Below, in pieces: positions 53,701-62,360 of a DNA stretch of 64,000 nt. A program made the translations under genes and the position numbers. The DNA lies in assembly GCF_024347515.1 (NCBI RefSeq), contig NZ_AP025493.1, positions 434,001-498,000 on the forward strand, read 5' to 3'. Source of the stretch: Vibrio gigantis (GTDB taxonomy: Bacteria; Pseudomonadota; Gammaproteobacteria; Enterobacterales; Vibrionaceae). Position 1 is the first letter of the stretch. Every line of letters starts with the position of its first letter. The notes under the pieces were generated by a model, which was given only the letters and a program-made list of their open reading frames with translations, was not told the origin of the DNA and ran no database searches.

Positions 53701-53866
53701 CACTGGCGCCATTGATCGCAGCAGTTACCGTTGCTGACGGTGTTTTATGTTCAGGAAAGTATTGGATAGAGAGCTTTTGAAACGACAAAAGCCCCAACAA
53801 AACAATGGTGATGCTCAGAACAGACGCAAACACAGGATGCTTAATACAGATCTCAGGAAGCTTCAT
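50789..53866 (-). CDS. RND-family multidrug efflux permease
   Basis: This inner-membrane RND pump has 1025 residues, 12 helices and two large periplasmic loops. It opens with ICIKHPVFASVLSITIVLLG. The proton relay is present: GLVVDDAIVVAEN (two Asp in helix 4) and LVTKHGILLVEFANE (Lys in helix 10). HAE1-type pumps expel drugs, bile salts and detergents with a fusion protein and TolC. No TolC gene is in this operon, so the chromosomal TolC is probably used. Its start overlaps the fusion-protein gene by 14 bp. A VexB/VmeB-type naming was not attempted. Confidence 0.93.
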   Translation of the reverse strand: MKLPEICIKHPVFASVLSITIVLLGLLSFQKLSIQYFPEHKTPSATVTAAINGASAEFMSRNVADKLITAATGLDSVKTMTTDCQEGTCNLKIIFEDDIDDVEYTSLMNNLRSSVEAIGDFPPSMTDKPTVTDDSSDTSMPSNIITFVNTGKMSKQDMYDYISQQVVPQFKHIQGVGGIWGPYGGSEKAVRVWLQPDRMMALNMSASDVVATLSSYNATFTAGTIKGQVRDFSINPVNQVTSVDDVRDLVVRVDNGKIIRIGDIAEVKMGEESLTPSILRVDDNLAMSIQVLPLKSENPVTVANKVKKQIDVIQPQLPEGIEMKMVYNQADFIKTAIDEGFMTLVEAIVLVSAVVVLFLGSFRVASIPIITIPVCVIGVFAVMHLLGFSINVLTILAIILAIGLVVDDAIVVAENCYRHIEEGETPFNAAIKGCREIVFPVIAMTLTLAVVYLPIGLMAGLTADLFRQFAFTLAAAVIISGFVALTLSPMMSAYLMKPVSTPAKWYQKVDAKLNVLSDLYTNELGKWFDRKALMSGIALVLIALSALAVWKMPQVLLPTEDTGFVEVTSTPPTGVGRQYHLDNNEQLNSVFKGNNSVEANLSYIEGTPTNHVLLKPWGKRDQSADELVNEFIAKAQSSVSAYGMSFKVRSADNLNIASNMILELTTVNRDTTVLSETASEVVNALEDYEGVTNIKNSMLRDQLRYDLSIDRNAIVLSGVDYGNVTNALSTFLGSVKAADLQADDGYTYPIQVQVNRSDLGDFKVLDKLYVDSQSGQRLPLSQFVSIKQVTSESNFKTFMGKDSAEITADLMPGYTASDVKAYIDDTVPSLLKPAQSYEFNGIVKDLVDSTAGAQVLFVLALIFIFLILAAQFESFVDPMIILLTVPLCIVGAILTLSVFGQSLNIYSKIGLLTLVGLVTKHGILLVEFANEKRKSGASAKEAAIRSARSRLRPILMTSLTMILGSLPLALADGPGSLGRINIGLVLVGGLTAGTFFSLFLVPVAYVGMANLKQMDVLTRLRTKTV

Positions 53867-55175
53867 TCAAATTCTCCTTCGTTACGGCTTCCTTGCTTAA
53901 TGTTTCCTTGATTTGAGCTTCACTCGCAGATTCCTCAACAGTTGCGTTTGTTTCTGCTTGCTTGCTGTTTTCAGTGATCGCTTCGTCTACACCTTCCGAT
54001 GCTTCAGTCCAATCAACCGAAGGCTCAATCGGATGTGGTTCATCCACCTGTGTTACAGTCTTTTCTACTTGAGGCTCCGCAGCCTGCTGAGTGTTCTCTT
54101 TGTCTGTCGGCTCCGTGATTAGCTCAACCGTTTTTTGTTCAGCATTTGGGTTCATTACCTTAACCAGCGACGCTTTCTTGAGATTCTGTTGCCCCGTCAC
54201 AACGACGTTATCACCCAGTTTTAAGCCCTTTTCTACAACAACGTAACCATCGTTAGTATTTACGCCTAATTCCACAATGCGTTGCTCGATTTGTTCACCA
54301 TTCACTACCCAAACAAAACGCTCGGCATCTTTTGCTTGAACGGAATTTTGAGAAACCACCATCTGCGTTGAGTCTTCGCTCGTCATCTGACTTACTTTGG
54401 CAAACATACCCGGAACCAAGCGATGTTCTGGGTTAGTCACGTGCGCGTGTACTTCTACACGGCCTGAGCTTTCGTCCACCGCTGGCGCAATGTAATCCAC
54501 CACACCAGAAAACGCTTCATCGACAAATGCATCAACTTGTATGGAAACATTCTGCCCTAGTTTTGCGTTACCCAAGTCAGACTGTCCAATTGAATACTGA
54601 ACTTCGACAGGATCGAGTTTAATCAAACTCACTAACGCAGTAGAGCTATCAATCTTACTACCCACTGAGTGAGTAAAATTTGTTAGCTGCCCATCAAATG
54701 GCGCAACCAACAAATAGTCATTCATCAGAGCTTCTTTCTGACGGAAATCAGCTGCTGCTAGATTCGCCTGTTCTCCCAGCTCTTCCACATCTTGCTGAGA
54801 CATAGAATCAGGCTGTTTCTTTAGTAATTCTTGTACCCGTTTTAATTTCGACTTGGCTAACGCTAGAGAGCTTCTTGCTTTGTCTAAATCGGCTTTCGCT
54901 TTAGTATTATCCAGTTGAGCGATCAGCTCGCCTTTTTTGACTGAATCTCCATCTTTGAAATGGATGTTGAGAATTTTGTCGGAAGCACTAAATGTCAATG
55001 CAGCAGAATCCGTTGCCCTGATTTTGCCAACCTCGTTGATTGAAGAAGTGAAGGCTTGTTGGTGCGCTTTTTCGATAGTCACAGGAATCAAGTTTGAGTC
55101 TTGGGCAAACGATGGAGAGATATGTAAGGCAAACAGTGCCAAACAGATTGTTTTACTAAGCTTTGTAAATTTCAT
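53853..55175 (-). CDS. RND periplasmic membrane-fusion protein with acidic tail
   Basis: The adaptor has 440 residues. A signal peptide ends at about residue 24 (LHISPSFA). Lipoyl/barrel-sandwich halves lie around a helical hairpin (KAKADLDKARSSLALAKSKLKRVQELLKK), followed by a beta-barrel domain. The region after about residue 345 is an unusual 95-residue tail rich in Glu, Thr and Gln (EPTDKENTQQAAEPQVEK). It is absent from typical adaptors. The tail may be disordered or contact peptidoglycan (inference). First gene of the pump operon. Confidence 0.9.
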   Translation of the reverse strand: MKFTKLSKTICLALFALHISPSFAQDSNLIPVTIEKAHQQAFTSSINEVGKIRATDSAALTFSASDKILNIHFKDGDSVKKGELIAQLDNTKAKADLDKARSSLALAKSKLKRVQELLKKQPDSMSQQDVEELGEQANLAAADFRQKEALMNDYLLVAPFDGQLTNFTHSVGSKIDSSTALVSLIKLDPVEVQYSIGQSDLGNAKLGQNVSIQVDAFVDEAFSGVVDYIAPAVDESSGRVEVHAHVTNPEHRLVPGMFAKVSQMTSEDSTQMVVSQNSVQAKDAERFVWVVNGEQIEQRIVELGVNTNDGYVVVEKGLKLGDNVVVTGQQNLKKASLVKVMNPNAEQKTVELITEPTDKENTQQAAEPQVEKTVTQVDEPHPIEPSVDWTEASEGVDEAITENSKQAETNATVEESASEAQIKETLSKEAVTKENLNEAS

Positions 55176-55286
55176 TTTTAATAACCATAACCGTTGAATT
55201 CGTCTGAATTAAAACGTTTTTCTAAGCAGCTATTTCTTACTTAATGAGCTTCCAGCTATTTAAATAATGCTAAAACAGCTAATAAT

Positions 55287-55318
55287 GAGAAAAGGGCTCA
55301 ACTCACTGTCGAGCCCTG
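55287..55318 (-). terminator. terminator of volA-fadL
   Basis: GGGCTC and GAGCCC pair across about 12 nt. On the minus strand TTTTCTC follows. It lies 50 bp after the fadL stop. Confidence 0.7.
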
Positions 55319-55369
55319 CAATTTTTATATGATTCCTAAATTTTTACGTTCTGAACTCCAAAGTAAAAG

Positions 55370-56563
55370 TTAAAAACGATGCTGGTACTGAACACCAAGT
55401 AAAAGAGCATCGGCAGTCACATCAGCAGTTATATTGGAACTCGTTCCAGGAATAGTCGTCAGGCTTTCGTCAATATCTTGTGATTCTCCGATGATAAAAC
55501 CGACACCAATGTCCACAGAACTGGCAGGCGTCAAGTTATATGTCCCCCCAACAGTAAACCAATGACGGTTAACATCAGGAATAGAGAGTGATGTGAGTTC
55601 ATCAGTTGGGGAGATGTCATACATGTAACCCGCTCGTAGAACGATGTCTTTTGACATGCTGTATGTACCACCGACAGAAATGTGTCCCGCATCTTTCCAT
55701 TGATACTCTTTGATAGAGTCCTCATAAGAGTCTGATGTTAGCGAGTCAAATTCAGACCAGTTCACCCACTGCAGGCTGTAATGGAAAGCCCACTGTTCGT
55801 TGAGTTGGTGCCATCCAGAAAACTCTAGAGTATCTGGTAGAGGTACATTCATCTTATCGGCAGGGACTCCTCCTTTGGTAATGTCACCTTCCACTTCGAT
55901 ATCTGGGCTGTAGCGGTAAGTAATACCAAACTTGTTATGATCATCGACTTGGTAGGTAGCACCAATATTTGCCCCCAAACCGAAGCCGTCTGCATCTACG
56001 TTTAACAAGTTTTTACGGTATATTTCACCTTCACCGTAAATAACATCAAGCCCTGCGCCCAAATTGATTTTTTCAGACAATTCGTAAGCCACAGCGAAGC
56101 CAACATTGATACTGGAAAGCGCCGTTTTACCTCCAAACTCATCCGCTTCGAACGAGTCATCAAATTCGACGTCGGTACCAAAATTGGAGTGAACCGTCGC
56201 GCCCAGAGTAAACTTCGAACCTTCGATGGGATGAACGTAATGAATGTTCGGAACTAATGTCCCAGCCTCTAATGATTGGTCATCTAACATTTCAGTATCG
56301 CCAATCATTGGCGTATAACTCACATTAGAAACATCGATACCACTATCAATATAAACAGCACCTACAGACAACATAGGTTGGTCGATATATGCCATTGCAG
56401 CGCTGTTTTTAGCAACAATCGCGGCACTGTCGGCCATTACAGCGTCACCAGCAAACGCGCGACCTAAACCCGTTGCAGACTGCGCGTTAAGTTGGAATCC
56501 AGCCGCGTTGGTCAAGCACGGGACAAGAGCAGCTGCAGTGCCCAATAAAAGTTTATTCTTCAT
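55370..56563 (-). CDS. fadL: FadL-type long-chain fatty-acid outer-membrane transporter
   Basis: The protein has 397 residues from the ATG at 56563, which overlaps the end of volA. The signal peptide ends in CLTNA. The mature N-terminus AGFQLNAQSATGLGRAFAGDAVMADSAA is the hatch domain of FadL, and a 14-strand barrel ends in QYQHRF. It takes fatty acids from outside to the periplasm. The usual NPA near residue 35 of the mature protein reads KNSAAM here. It is coupled to volA as in V. cholerae. The longer frame to 56623 lies inside volA. Confidence 0.93.
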   Translation of the reverse strand: MKNKLLLGTAAALVPCLTNAAGFQLNAQSATGLGRAFAGDAVMADSAAIVAKNSAAMAYIDQPMLSVGAVYIDSGIDVSNVSYTPMIGDTEMLDDQSLEAGTLVPNIHYVHPIEGSKFTLGATVHSNFGTDVEFDDSFEADEFGGKTALSSINVGFAVAYELSEKINLGAGLDVIYGEGEIYRKNLLNVDADGFGLGANIGATYQVDDHNKFGITYRYSPDIEVEGDITKGGVPADKMNVPLPDTLEFSGWHQLNEQWAFHYSLQWVNWSEFDSLTSDSYEDSIKEYQWKDAGHISVGGTYSMSKDIVLRAGYMYDISPTDELTSLSIPDVNRHWFTVGGTYNLTPASSVDIGVGFIIGESQDIDESLTTIPGTSSNITADVTADALLLGVQYQHRF

Positions 56564-58769
56564 TTTGAGGCACCTCTGTTTCGATATGATCTTCGTTATT
56601 GATGACAACGACTGCGCCGTCACTCATTACCATTGAAGCAACAGCAACTTGCTGTGTCTCGACAGCTTCTCGCACATCAGCCATATTTTCTCCCGGCGTT
56701 CCCGGTAAGCCACTCTCGTCCATCGGTCCCTCGTAAGGAAACAAATACGTACCGTGTCCACCGGTTGTCGTTCTTATGACTCCACCGAGTTCAATCTGAT
56801 CTCGCTTTGTACCCGTTATTGGGTCTAAGCCAAGCGCAGTAATTAATGGCTCAGTACCTGTACGAATGTTGTTTGGATCGCTGTTTGGAATAACGCTATC
56901 GGGAACATAATCAACACCTACATCGCAGGTTTCTCCACAGTCTCCGACGGCAGCTAACAAAAGAGTCGGTTGCTCAGCCTTAACTTGACGAGAGATGAAG
57001 CTGGCAGGGTCGGCACTATCAATTGTTGCTTGAACCCCTTGTTTAAGGTCTGTAACAACTAAATCGAAGATGTCATTCTCTAGCTGACTAACAAGTTGTG
57101 CGTTATCAGACGAAAGAGCTACGAACTCTCTAAGTGATTCAATACATTGTTGATTCGTCGCTTCTGCTGTACAAATATCTGGTATGACAGTTTCAGCAAT
57201 GCCTCTCTGAACGTCTGGAGACTTCTTAACGCCTTCAGACATTTCAGGGCCTAAGGTTTGAGAAGACAGAACCAAGTTGGTTAGCCCTTGTCCCGGCACT
57301 ACAAAATTTACTGTGTTGAAAGCAAAGTCTGAGTTAGCCGTTAGTTTTCGAGACGCTTGACTGAATTCACTGACCATCACCGACATAATGCCGCCCAACG
57401 ATTGGCCAATTAAGTGAACGTCATCTTTTTTCACCCAATCTTCTTGGCTTAGTGCGTAGCGAAGGCCTAAAAAGTCAGATACGGATTGCTGAAGGTTAGA
57501 GCGCAGTGCCAATGGCGAGTCGATATTGATGAAAAACGCTTTGTTTGCTCTGGCACTGATTTCTACTCCTGTTTCTTCACCATCCCCATCAGGGTCAGTG
57601 TTGTCATACCGCATTCGTTCCCCGTGATATGGCATATCGATCGCAACAACGGCGTAACCTTTTTTTGTATATTCAGCAGCCATCAAAGAGGCCGTGCCGC
57701 GTTCCGCCGTAACACCATGGATAAATATTGCTGTTGGGAATCCAGTTGATGTTTCTATCGGCCTTGGATCGTTCTCGAAATTAGGCAAATAAATATCAGC
57801 CGTTATTTCAAGAAACTCTATGACCTTTGGTTCCGGCATTGCAGCGGTTGGGAAACCACCATCTTTATTTGTGATCCATTCATATAAAGGAGGGCAGTTC
57901 TCTTTCGGATCAAACTCATCAACAAGGCACTCGGATTCTCGAGCCTGAGTAAAAGGTAAATACGACGGTATTCTTAACTTCTTAGAATACTGATTGTAAT
58001 CCCCATTAAACTCTCGAACCGTTTCATAACCAGCTAAGAATCTAGTATTAAGCTTGACGTGGTTATCCCTCATTACATCTAGTGACGAATACGTACTCTG
58101 AGTTTTAAATTGAGCTGCGTATACAGGAATACCCTTATCTGGATATAACGCATAATATGAATCAATAGCGCTCAAGACTTGCTCTTGAAGAACTTCTTCT
58201 TTTTCGCTATTTAATGGAACGTCTGAATAAATCAACTCTTCAAAGCTTACGTCTGCTTTTAAAGGCTCTTCGAATTCTGTTTTTACGCCATCAGTGACTA
58301 CAATCGAATAAGTGCGATTCTCTACTAAACCTGATTCACATTGAATTTTAATATTGGAACCATCAGCGGATATTTGAGTGTCAACCTCCTCACCTGTCAG
58401 TCCATCAATTAATACAACGTTCTCGGCCAACGTTTCGTTATTGAGCGGATAACGCTTGTCAGAATTAACACTTTGTAAAGGAATTAAAATCGGCTCTGCA
58501 CAAAGCCCCCATCCATCCAGGGCTGCGTATGAATTGTTGTAGTCCTGATAATAGGCGTCATTCTTCGATGACATGGTCACAGCATGTTCACCGACTCCGG
58601 TAATGGTTCCATCGTCGTCATACCCATACCCATCGTTCGGTTTTGGTAATTCATTAATGTTGTAGGGAACCAATACCGAAACGGGATCTTGAGTCGAGTC
58701 TTCAGACTGACAGCCGAGTAAGGCAAGCGTAATTAGTCCACATAGATATGGCTTATTGGAATCTTTCAA
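56553..58769 (-). CDS. volA: VolA-type surface lysophospholipase lipoprotein
   Basis: The protein has 738 residues from a TTG start at 58769, chosen because GAAGGAG stands 8 bases before it and the lipobox follows directly (LCGLITLALLGC, Cys about 18). An upstream in-frame ATG at 58808 is less well placed. The N-terminal half is a beta-rich extracellular domain. The lipase domain has FIHGVTAERG, VAIDMPYHGERM and the nucleophile elbow GQSLGG, with a His near TTGGHGTY. VolA releases fatty acids from lysophosphatidylcholine and passes them to FadL, encoded next. A divergent ToxR-like regulator lies 390 bp upstream. Confidence 0.92.
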   Translation of the reverse strand: MKDSNKPYLCGLITLALLGCQSEDSTQDPVSVLVPYNINELPKPNDGYGYDDDGTITGVGEHAVTMSSKNDAYYQDYNNSYAALDGWGLCAEPILIPLQSVNSDKRYPLNNETLAENVVLIDGLTGEEVDTQISADGSNIKIQCESGLVENRTYSIVVTDGVKTEFEEPLKADVSFEELIYSDVPLNSEKEEVLQEQVLSAIDSYYALYPDKGIPVYAAQFKTQSTYSSLDVMRDNHVKLNTRFLAGYETVREFNGDYNQYSKKLRIPSYLPFTQARESECLVDEFDPKENCPPLYEWITNKDGGFPTAAMPEPKVIEFLEITADIYLPNFENDPRPIETSTGFPTAIFIHGVTAERGTASLMAAEYTKKGYAVVAIDMPYHGERMRYDNTDPDGDGEETGVEISARANKAFFINIDSPLALRSNLQQSVSDFLGLRYALSQEDWVKKDDVHLIGQSLGGIMSVMVSEFSQASRKLTANSDFAFNTVNFVVPGQGLTNLVLSSQTLGPEMSEGVKKSPDVQRGIAETVIPDICTAEATNQQCIESLREFVALSSDNAQLVSQLENDIFDLVVTDLKQGVQATIDSADPASFISRQVKAEQPTLLLAAVGDCGETCDVGVDYVPDSVIPNSDPNNIRTGTEPLITALGLDPITGTKRDQIELGGVIRTTTGGHGTYLFPYEGPMDESGLPGTPGENMADVREAVETQQVAVASMVMSDGAVVVINNEDHIETEVPQNEE

Positions 58770-59155
58770 AATAGCTCCTTCGTAGCTTTCGCATTTAACT
58801 AGTGTGGTCATGCGATTTATCGTTATTTGAGTTGCCGATTGAGTCGGAGGTAAGTTCGACTTTGATTCGCAGAGAGCAAGGCAACACAAGTTGGAATGAC
58901 ACGTTGATAAAACTACGTAAGAAATTTGAGCAGTTAACCCACACCCACTAAATCAGCGTCACCCGTTAATGATCCAATAGCTACTAACGGCAAGCACCTG
59001 AAACCGCATTAAACAACCTCAAAAAGGTATATAAGGAAATCTAATTCGGCTAATAATCGATTTAAATTCAGAAACTTAAGCATCAAAGACGATGAAATCA
59101 GTAAGTTTATGTTTGTTGTAATATTTGTTATATTTAGGTTAGAACGCTTATTACA
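58770..59155. promoter_or_regulatory. divergent promoter region between volA and the ToxR-like gene
   Basis: This 386-bp, AT-rich region must hold the promoters of both divergent units. The ribosome site of volA is at its left edge. No clear CRP, FadR or ToxR repeats could be assigned by eye, though direct-repeat TNAAA-type runs occur near 59085-59135. Confidence 0.6.
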
Positions 59156-59872
59156 ATGAGAACCCAGATGTCTGCTGAATTTATTATCAATGATGATATA
59201 CAGGTCAATTTAGAAGAGAGTGAAATCCATCACTTTAGGACAGGCCGTACTTACCCAATAGGTTCTAATGAGTCAGAGCTGCTTAAGTTTTTTATCTCTA
59301 GACCCAATGAGGTAATCACTCGCCAAGTGCTTATTGAACAAGTGTGGGTGTCTAAAGGCATATACGTTGAAGATGGCAGCCTAATGCAAACCATCTCTAT
59401 TTGCCGAAAAGCATTAGAAGATAAGAGCGGGATGATCATCGTCACTGAGCGCGGTAAAGGGTACCGATTTGCAGGGCAAGTGACACAAGACAAAGAACGC
59501 GCGCTGCGAAAACTTCAAGCGCAACCAAAACAGGAAACGAAACAACCAGAAGACCGTACAACGACAGAAAGCTCAACAACCAAAGCAACTGCCGCACCGA
59601 AAAAAACAAATAGTATGTTAGCACTGGTTGCATTATTTGTTGTGACTGCAGGTTTATCCCATTATCTGTTTTCTTATTTAGATAGAAACCGACTAGGCGA
59701 AGATCTCGTAGGCCAGCATTTTATCTCTTGTAAGATTGAATCCGAGGAGTTCACTTTTAATGAGTTATTCAACGTGACGCTTTACGAATATAAGGGGCGC
59801 AAAATCATCATCGATAATTCAGGAAAATCTCTGAGCTTCCCTGCCGAGTTTAAAGGAGTTACTTGTGAATAA
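59156..59872 (+). CDS. ToxR/VtrA-like transmembrane transcriptional regulator
   Basis: The protein has 238 residues. A winged-helix OmpR-type DNA-binding domain occupies about residues 10-110 (SNESELLKFFISRPNEVITR, then ICRKALEDKSGMIIVTERGKGYRF). A Gln/Thr/Lys-rich linker follows (115-155), then one membrane helix (about 156-176, ALVALFVVTAGLSHYLF) and a short periplasmic domain of 60 residues with two cysteines (ISC...VTC). This architecture matches ToxR, TcpP and VtrA. The stop overlaps the next gene, which encodes a single-pass periplasmic partner. An ATG at 59168 is an alternative start with GAGAA before it. Confidence 0.9.
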   Translation: MRTQMSAEFIINDDIQVNLEESEIHHFRTGRTYPIGSNESELLKFFISRPNEVITRQVLIEQVWVSKGIYVEDGSLMQTISICRKALEDKSGMIIVTERGKGYRFAGQVTQDKERALRKLQAQPKQETKQPEDRTTTESSTTKATAAPKKTNSMLALVALFVVTAGLSHYLFSYLDRNRLGEDLVGQHFISCKIESEEFTFNELFNVTLYEYKGRKIIIDNSGKSLSFPAEFKGVTCE

Positions 59873-60371
59873 AGAAAAGCAGATATTCGTTATTGTCGCT
59901 CTATTGGGTATTTTGGTCGGCTGGTTAACAACCTTTATTCCGCAAGAACACCTTAAAGGTCATTATTTGGCCAATACAGCATCGGTAGTCAATCCACCTG
60001 AAAAAATAATTTATAATCAAGCTTCGGTGAATATTGAGTTTAAGAAGAATAATAGTTACGAGCTGTTATATGTTTCGACTAGAGAAGCTGGTTTCACATC
60101 GTCCGGAACTTACGTTGTCACTCAACACGATATTTCGCTAGACGAAACTCAACACGAACAGATCATCCCAGATAGAGATCTCTCGTTTTATGAGAAAGTC
60201 ATGATCAGTGAAGGTGCTGTGCTTTCTTCCGATGCAATGACCTACATTCCACTGAACGACAAAGAACTGTTGTTGGTGACGCAGCGAGGAATGATTCATT
60301 TCTGTAAAAAGGTGGCATGTGCTGACTTGCCCGCATATTCAATTTCGGATCCGGACGTAAATATCAACTAA
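59865..60371 (+). CDS. VtrC/ToxS-like membrane partner of the regulator
   Basis: The protein has 168 residues, starting at a GTG within the regulator's last codons (8-bp overlap). One N-terminal membrane helix (IFVIVALLGILVGWLTTFI) leads to a periplasmic domain of about 140 residues with beta-strand pattern: LKGHYLAN, VNIEFKKNNSYELLY, SGTYVVTQHDISLD and LLVTQRGMIHF. G-x-W/Y at the start and alternating strands suggest a lipocalin-like barrel, as in VtrC. Two cysteines (FCKKVACAD) may form a disulfide. It probably pairs with the regulator to sense a small lipophilic ligand (inference). Confidence 0.75.
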   Translation: MNKEKQIFVIVALLGILVGWLTTFIPQEHLKGHYLANTASVVNPPEKIIYNQASVNIEFKKNNSYELLYVSTREAGFTSSGTYVVTQHDISLDETQHEQIIPDRDLSFYEKVMISEGAVLSSDAMTYIPLNDKELLLVTQRGMIHFCKKVACADLPAYSISDPDVNIN

Positions 60372-60821
60372 CCTTCCCTCACTAACAAGTCGAACTCTGT
60401 AACTTTTGTGTGGCTTAACTCTGACGCCTAATTCCCAATTAAACAGGCGTCAGATTTTAATCTTCTGATTCTAATCTCTTGAATCAAAAAACACCTTCCT
60501 GAATGTAAGAAATAGCCCTTTCCTTTTGATTTCTACCACTAAGCCAAAAAAAACATAATTTTATAAATCAAAACCTTCATATGCAACCTCACACCACAAA
60601 AGTGATCCAAGCTATATTCTAGCAAACGATATGATTTGTTTATTAACATCTAAACAACAGTAGTTATGCATGATTTACAACCACAATTAACATCGCAAAA
60701 AATGTTTGTCTTAGATCATATCAACCTCAACTATGCCTCGTGCCACAGTGCAGTTTTCTGTACATTCATTGTCATATTCTGAAACACTTTCTTATATTTT
60801 TTAAACTTTGTGGAGATTTCT
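60372..60821. promoter_or_regulatory. dcuC upstream region
   Basis: TTAGATCATATCAA near 60712-60725 resembles an FNR/CRP-type dyad with one good half-site (ATCAA), in keeping with anaerobic control of dcuC. TGTGGAG is the ribosome site at 60809-60815. A hairpin formed by GGCGTCAGA/TCTGACGCC arms near 60419-60456 may terminate the upstream operon. Confidence 0.5.
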
Positions 60822-62189
60822 ATGTTAGAGCTCTTGATCGGATTAGTGATTACCATCGCTGTTGGTTACTTTATTGTGAAAGGCTATAAAGCAGCAGGCG
60901 TATTATTAACTGCTGGCCTTGCCCTACTCCTTATTACTGGCCTTATTGGCCACACAGTTTTACCAGCTAAGGTAGCTTCAACAGGTAACATGGTTACCGA
61001 CTCACTAGAATTCGTTAAGTACATGCTTCAATACCGCGGGGGCGGCCTAGGCATGCAAATCATGCTTCTGTGTGGTTTCGCTTCATACATGACTCACATT
61101 GGCGCGAACAACGTGGTAGTAAAGCAATTTTCTAAACCACTTGCGGCTATCAAGTCTCCCTATGTACTTCTTGTTGCGGCTTACATCGTAGCGTGTCTAA
61201 TGTCTCTAGCAGTAAGTTCTGCAACAGGCCTTGGTGTGCTGTTAATGGCGACCCTATTCCCAATGATGACGGCAATGGGTATCTCTCGCCCAGCGGCAGT
61301 TGCAGTTTGTGCTTCACCAGCAGCAATTATTCTTTCACCGACCTCTGGTGATGTGGTTATCGCAGCAGAAAAATCAGGCATGTCTCTTGATGTATTTGCG
61401 GTTCAAACGGTATTGCCTGTTTCTATCTGTGCAATCATTGTGATGGCAGGCGCGGCGTTCTTCTGGAACAAATACCTAGATAAGAAAGAAAACACACCAA
61501 TGGAGAAAGTAGACGTTTCTGAAATTGAAACGACCGCACCGGCTTTCTACGCTGCACTTCCATTCTTACCTATCATCGGCGTTTTTCTATTCAACGGACG
61601 CACTATCCCTGGGCTTTCACTTGATATCTATACCATTGTGGTAGGTTCTATCTTCGTGGGTGCAGTTATTGATTACGTTGTTAAGAAGTTTGACGGCGAG
61701 AAAACACTAGAAGACCTAGATTCTTGCTACCAAGGTATGGCTGACGCATTCAAAGGCGTGGTAATGCTGTTGGTTGCGGCTGGCGTATTTGCTCAAGGTC
61801 TAATGTCTATCGGCGCGATAGATAACCTAATCGGTCTTGCTGAATCGGCAGGCGCAGGCGGTATCGCATTAATGCTTATCCTGACAGGTCTAACGGTTGC
61901 AGCTGCTATCGCGACAGGTTCTGGTAACGCACCGTTCTATGCATTCGTAGAACTGGCTCCGTCATTGGCTGCGAAAATGGGCTTAAATCCTGCGTTCCTA
62001 ATCATCCCAATGCTTCAAGCATCGAACCTAGGTCGTACCATCTCGCCAGTATCTGGTGTAATCGTAGCGACATCTGGTATGGGTAAAATCAGCCCATTTG
62101 AAGTCGTTAAACGTACTTCTGTACCAGTAATCTGTGGTCTTATCACAGTTATCTTCGGTACGCTTGTATTGGTTCCAATGGCTGCTTAA
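60822..62189 (+). CDS. dcuC: anaerobic C4-dicarboxylate transporter DcuC
   Basis: This inner-membrane carrier has 455 residues and about 12 helices, from the ATG at 60822 (a GTG at 60810 is in frame). Typical segments are MLELLIGLVITIAVGYFIVKGYKAAGVLL, LMSLAVSSATGLGVLLMATLFP and ATGSGNAPFYAFVELAP. DcuC exports succinate during fermentation. It is next to narPQ, convergent with them, consistent with anaerobic metabolism. Confidence 0.93.
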   Translation: MLELLIGLVITIAVGYFIVKGYKAAGVLLTAGLALLLITGLIGHTVLPAKVASTGNMVTDSLEFVKYMLQYRGGGLGMQIMLLCGFASYMTHIGANNVVVKQFSKPLAAIKSPYVLLVAAYIVACLMSLAVSSATGLGVLLMATLFPMMTAMGISRPAAVAVCASPAAIILSPTSGDVVIAAEKSGMSLDVFAVQTVLPVSICAIIVMAGAAFFWNKYLDKKENTPMEKVDVSEIETTAPAFYAALPFLPIIGVFLFNGRTIPGLSLDIYTIVVGSIFVGAVIDYVVKKFDGEKTLEDLDSCYQGMADAFKGVVMLLVAAGVFAQGLMSIGAIDNLIGLAESAGAGGIALMLILTGLTVAAAIATGSGNAPFYAFVELAPSLAAKMGLNPAFLIIPMLQASNLGRTISPVSGVIVATSGMGKISPFEVVKRTSVPVICGLITVIFGTLVLVPMAA

Positions 62190-62236
62190 TTACAAAGCCT
62201 CGAGCAAAGTAATAAACAGGTATAAAATGCGTAAAC

Positions 62237-62276
62237 AAAAAGGCGCTGAACTTAATAAGTTCAGCGCCTTTTTTAA
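62237..62276. terminator. strong terminator between dcuC and narP
   Basis: AAAAAGGCGCTGAACTTA and TAAGTTCAGCGCCTTTTT form a long stem, 50 bp after the dcuC stop. Symmetric A and T tracts allow use in both directions. Confidence 0.93.
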
Positions 62277-62360
62277 TTTTACTTTCTCTGCATCGTTAAA
62301 ACTATCGAGGTATGTTTAAACAGTAAGGCTTGAAATAGTTTTATTTCAAAGGAACAAGCC

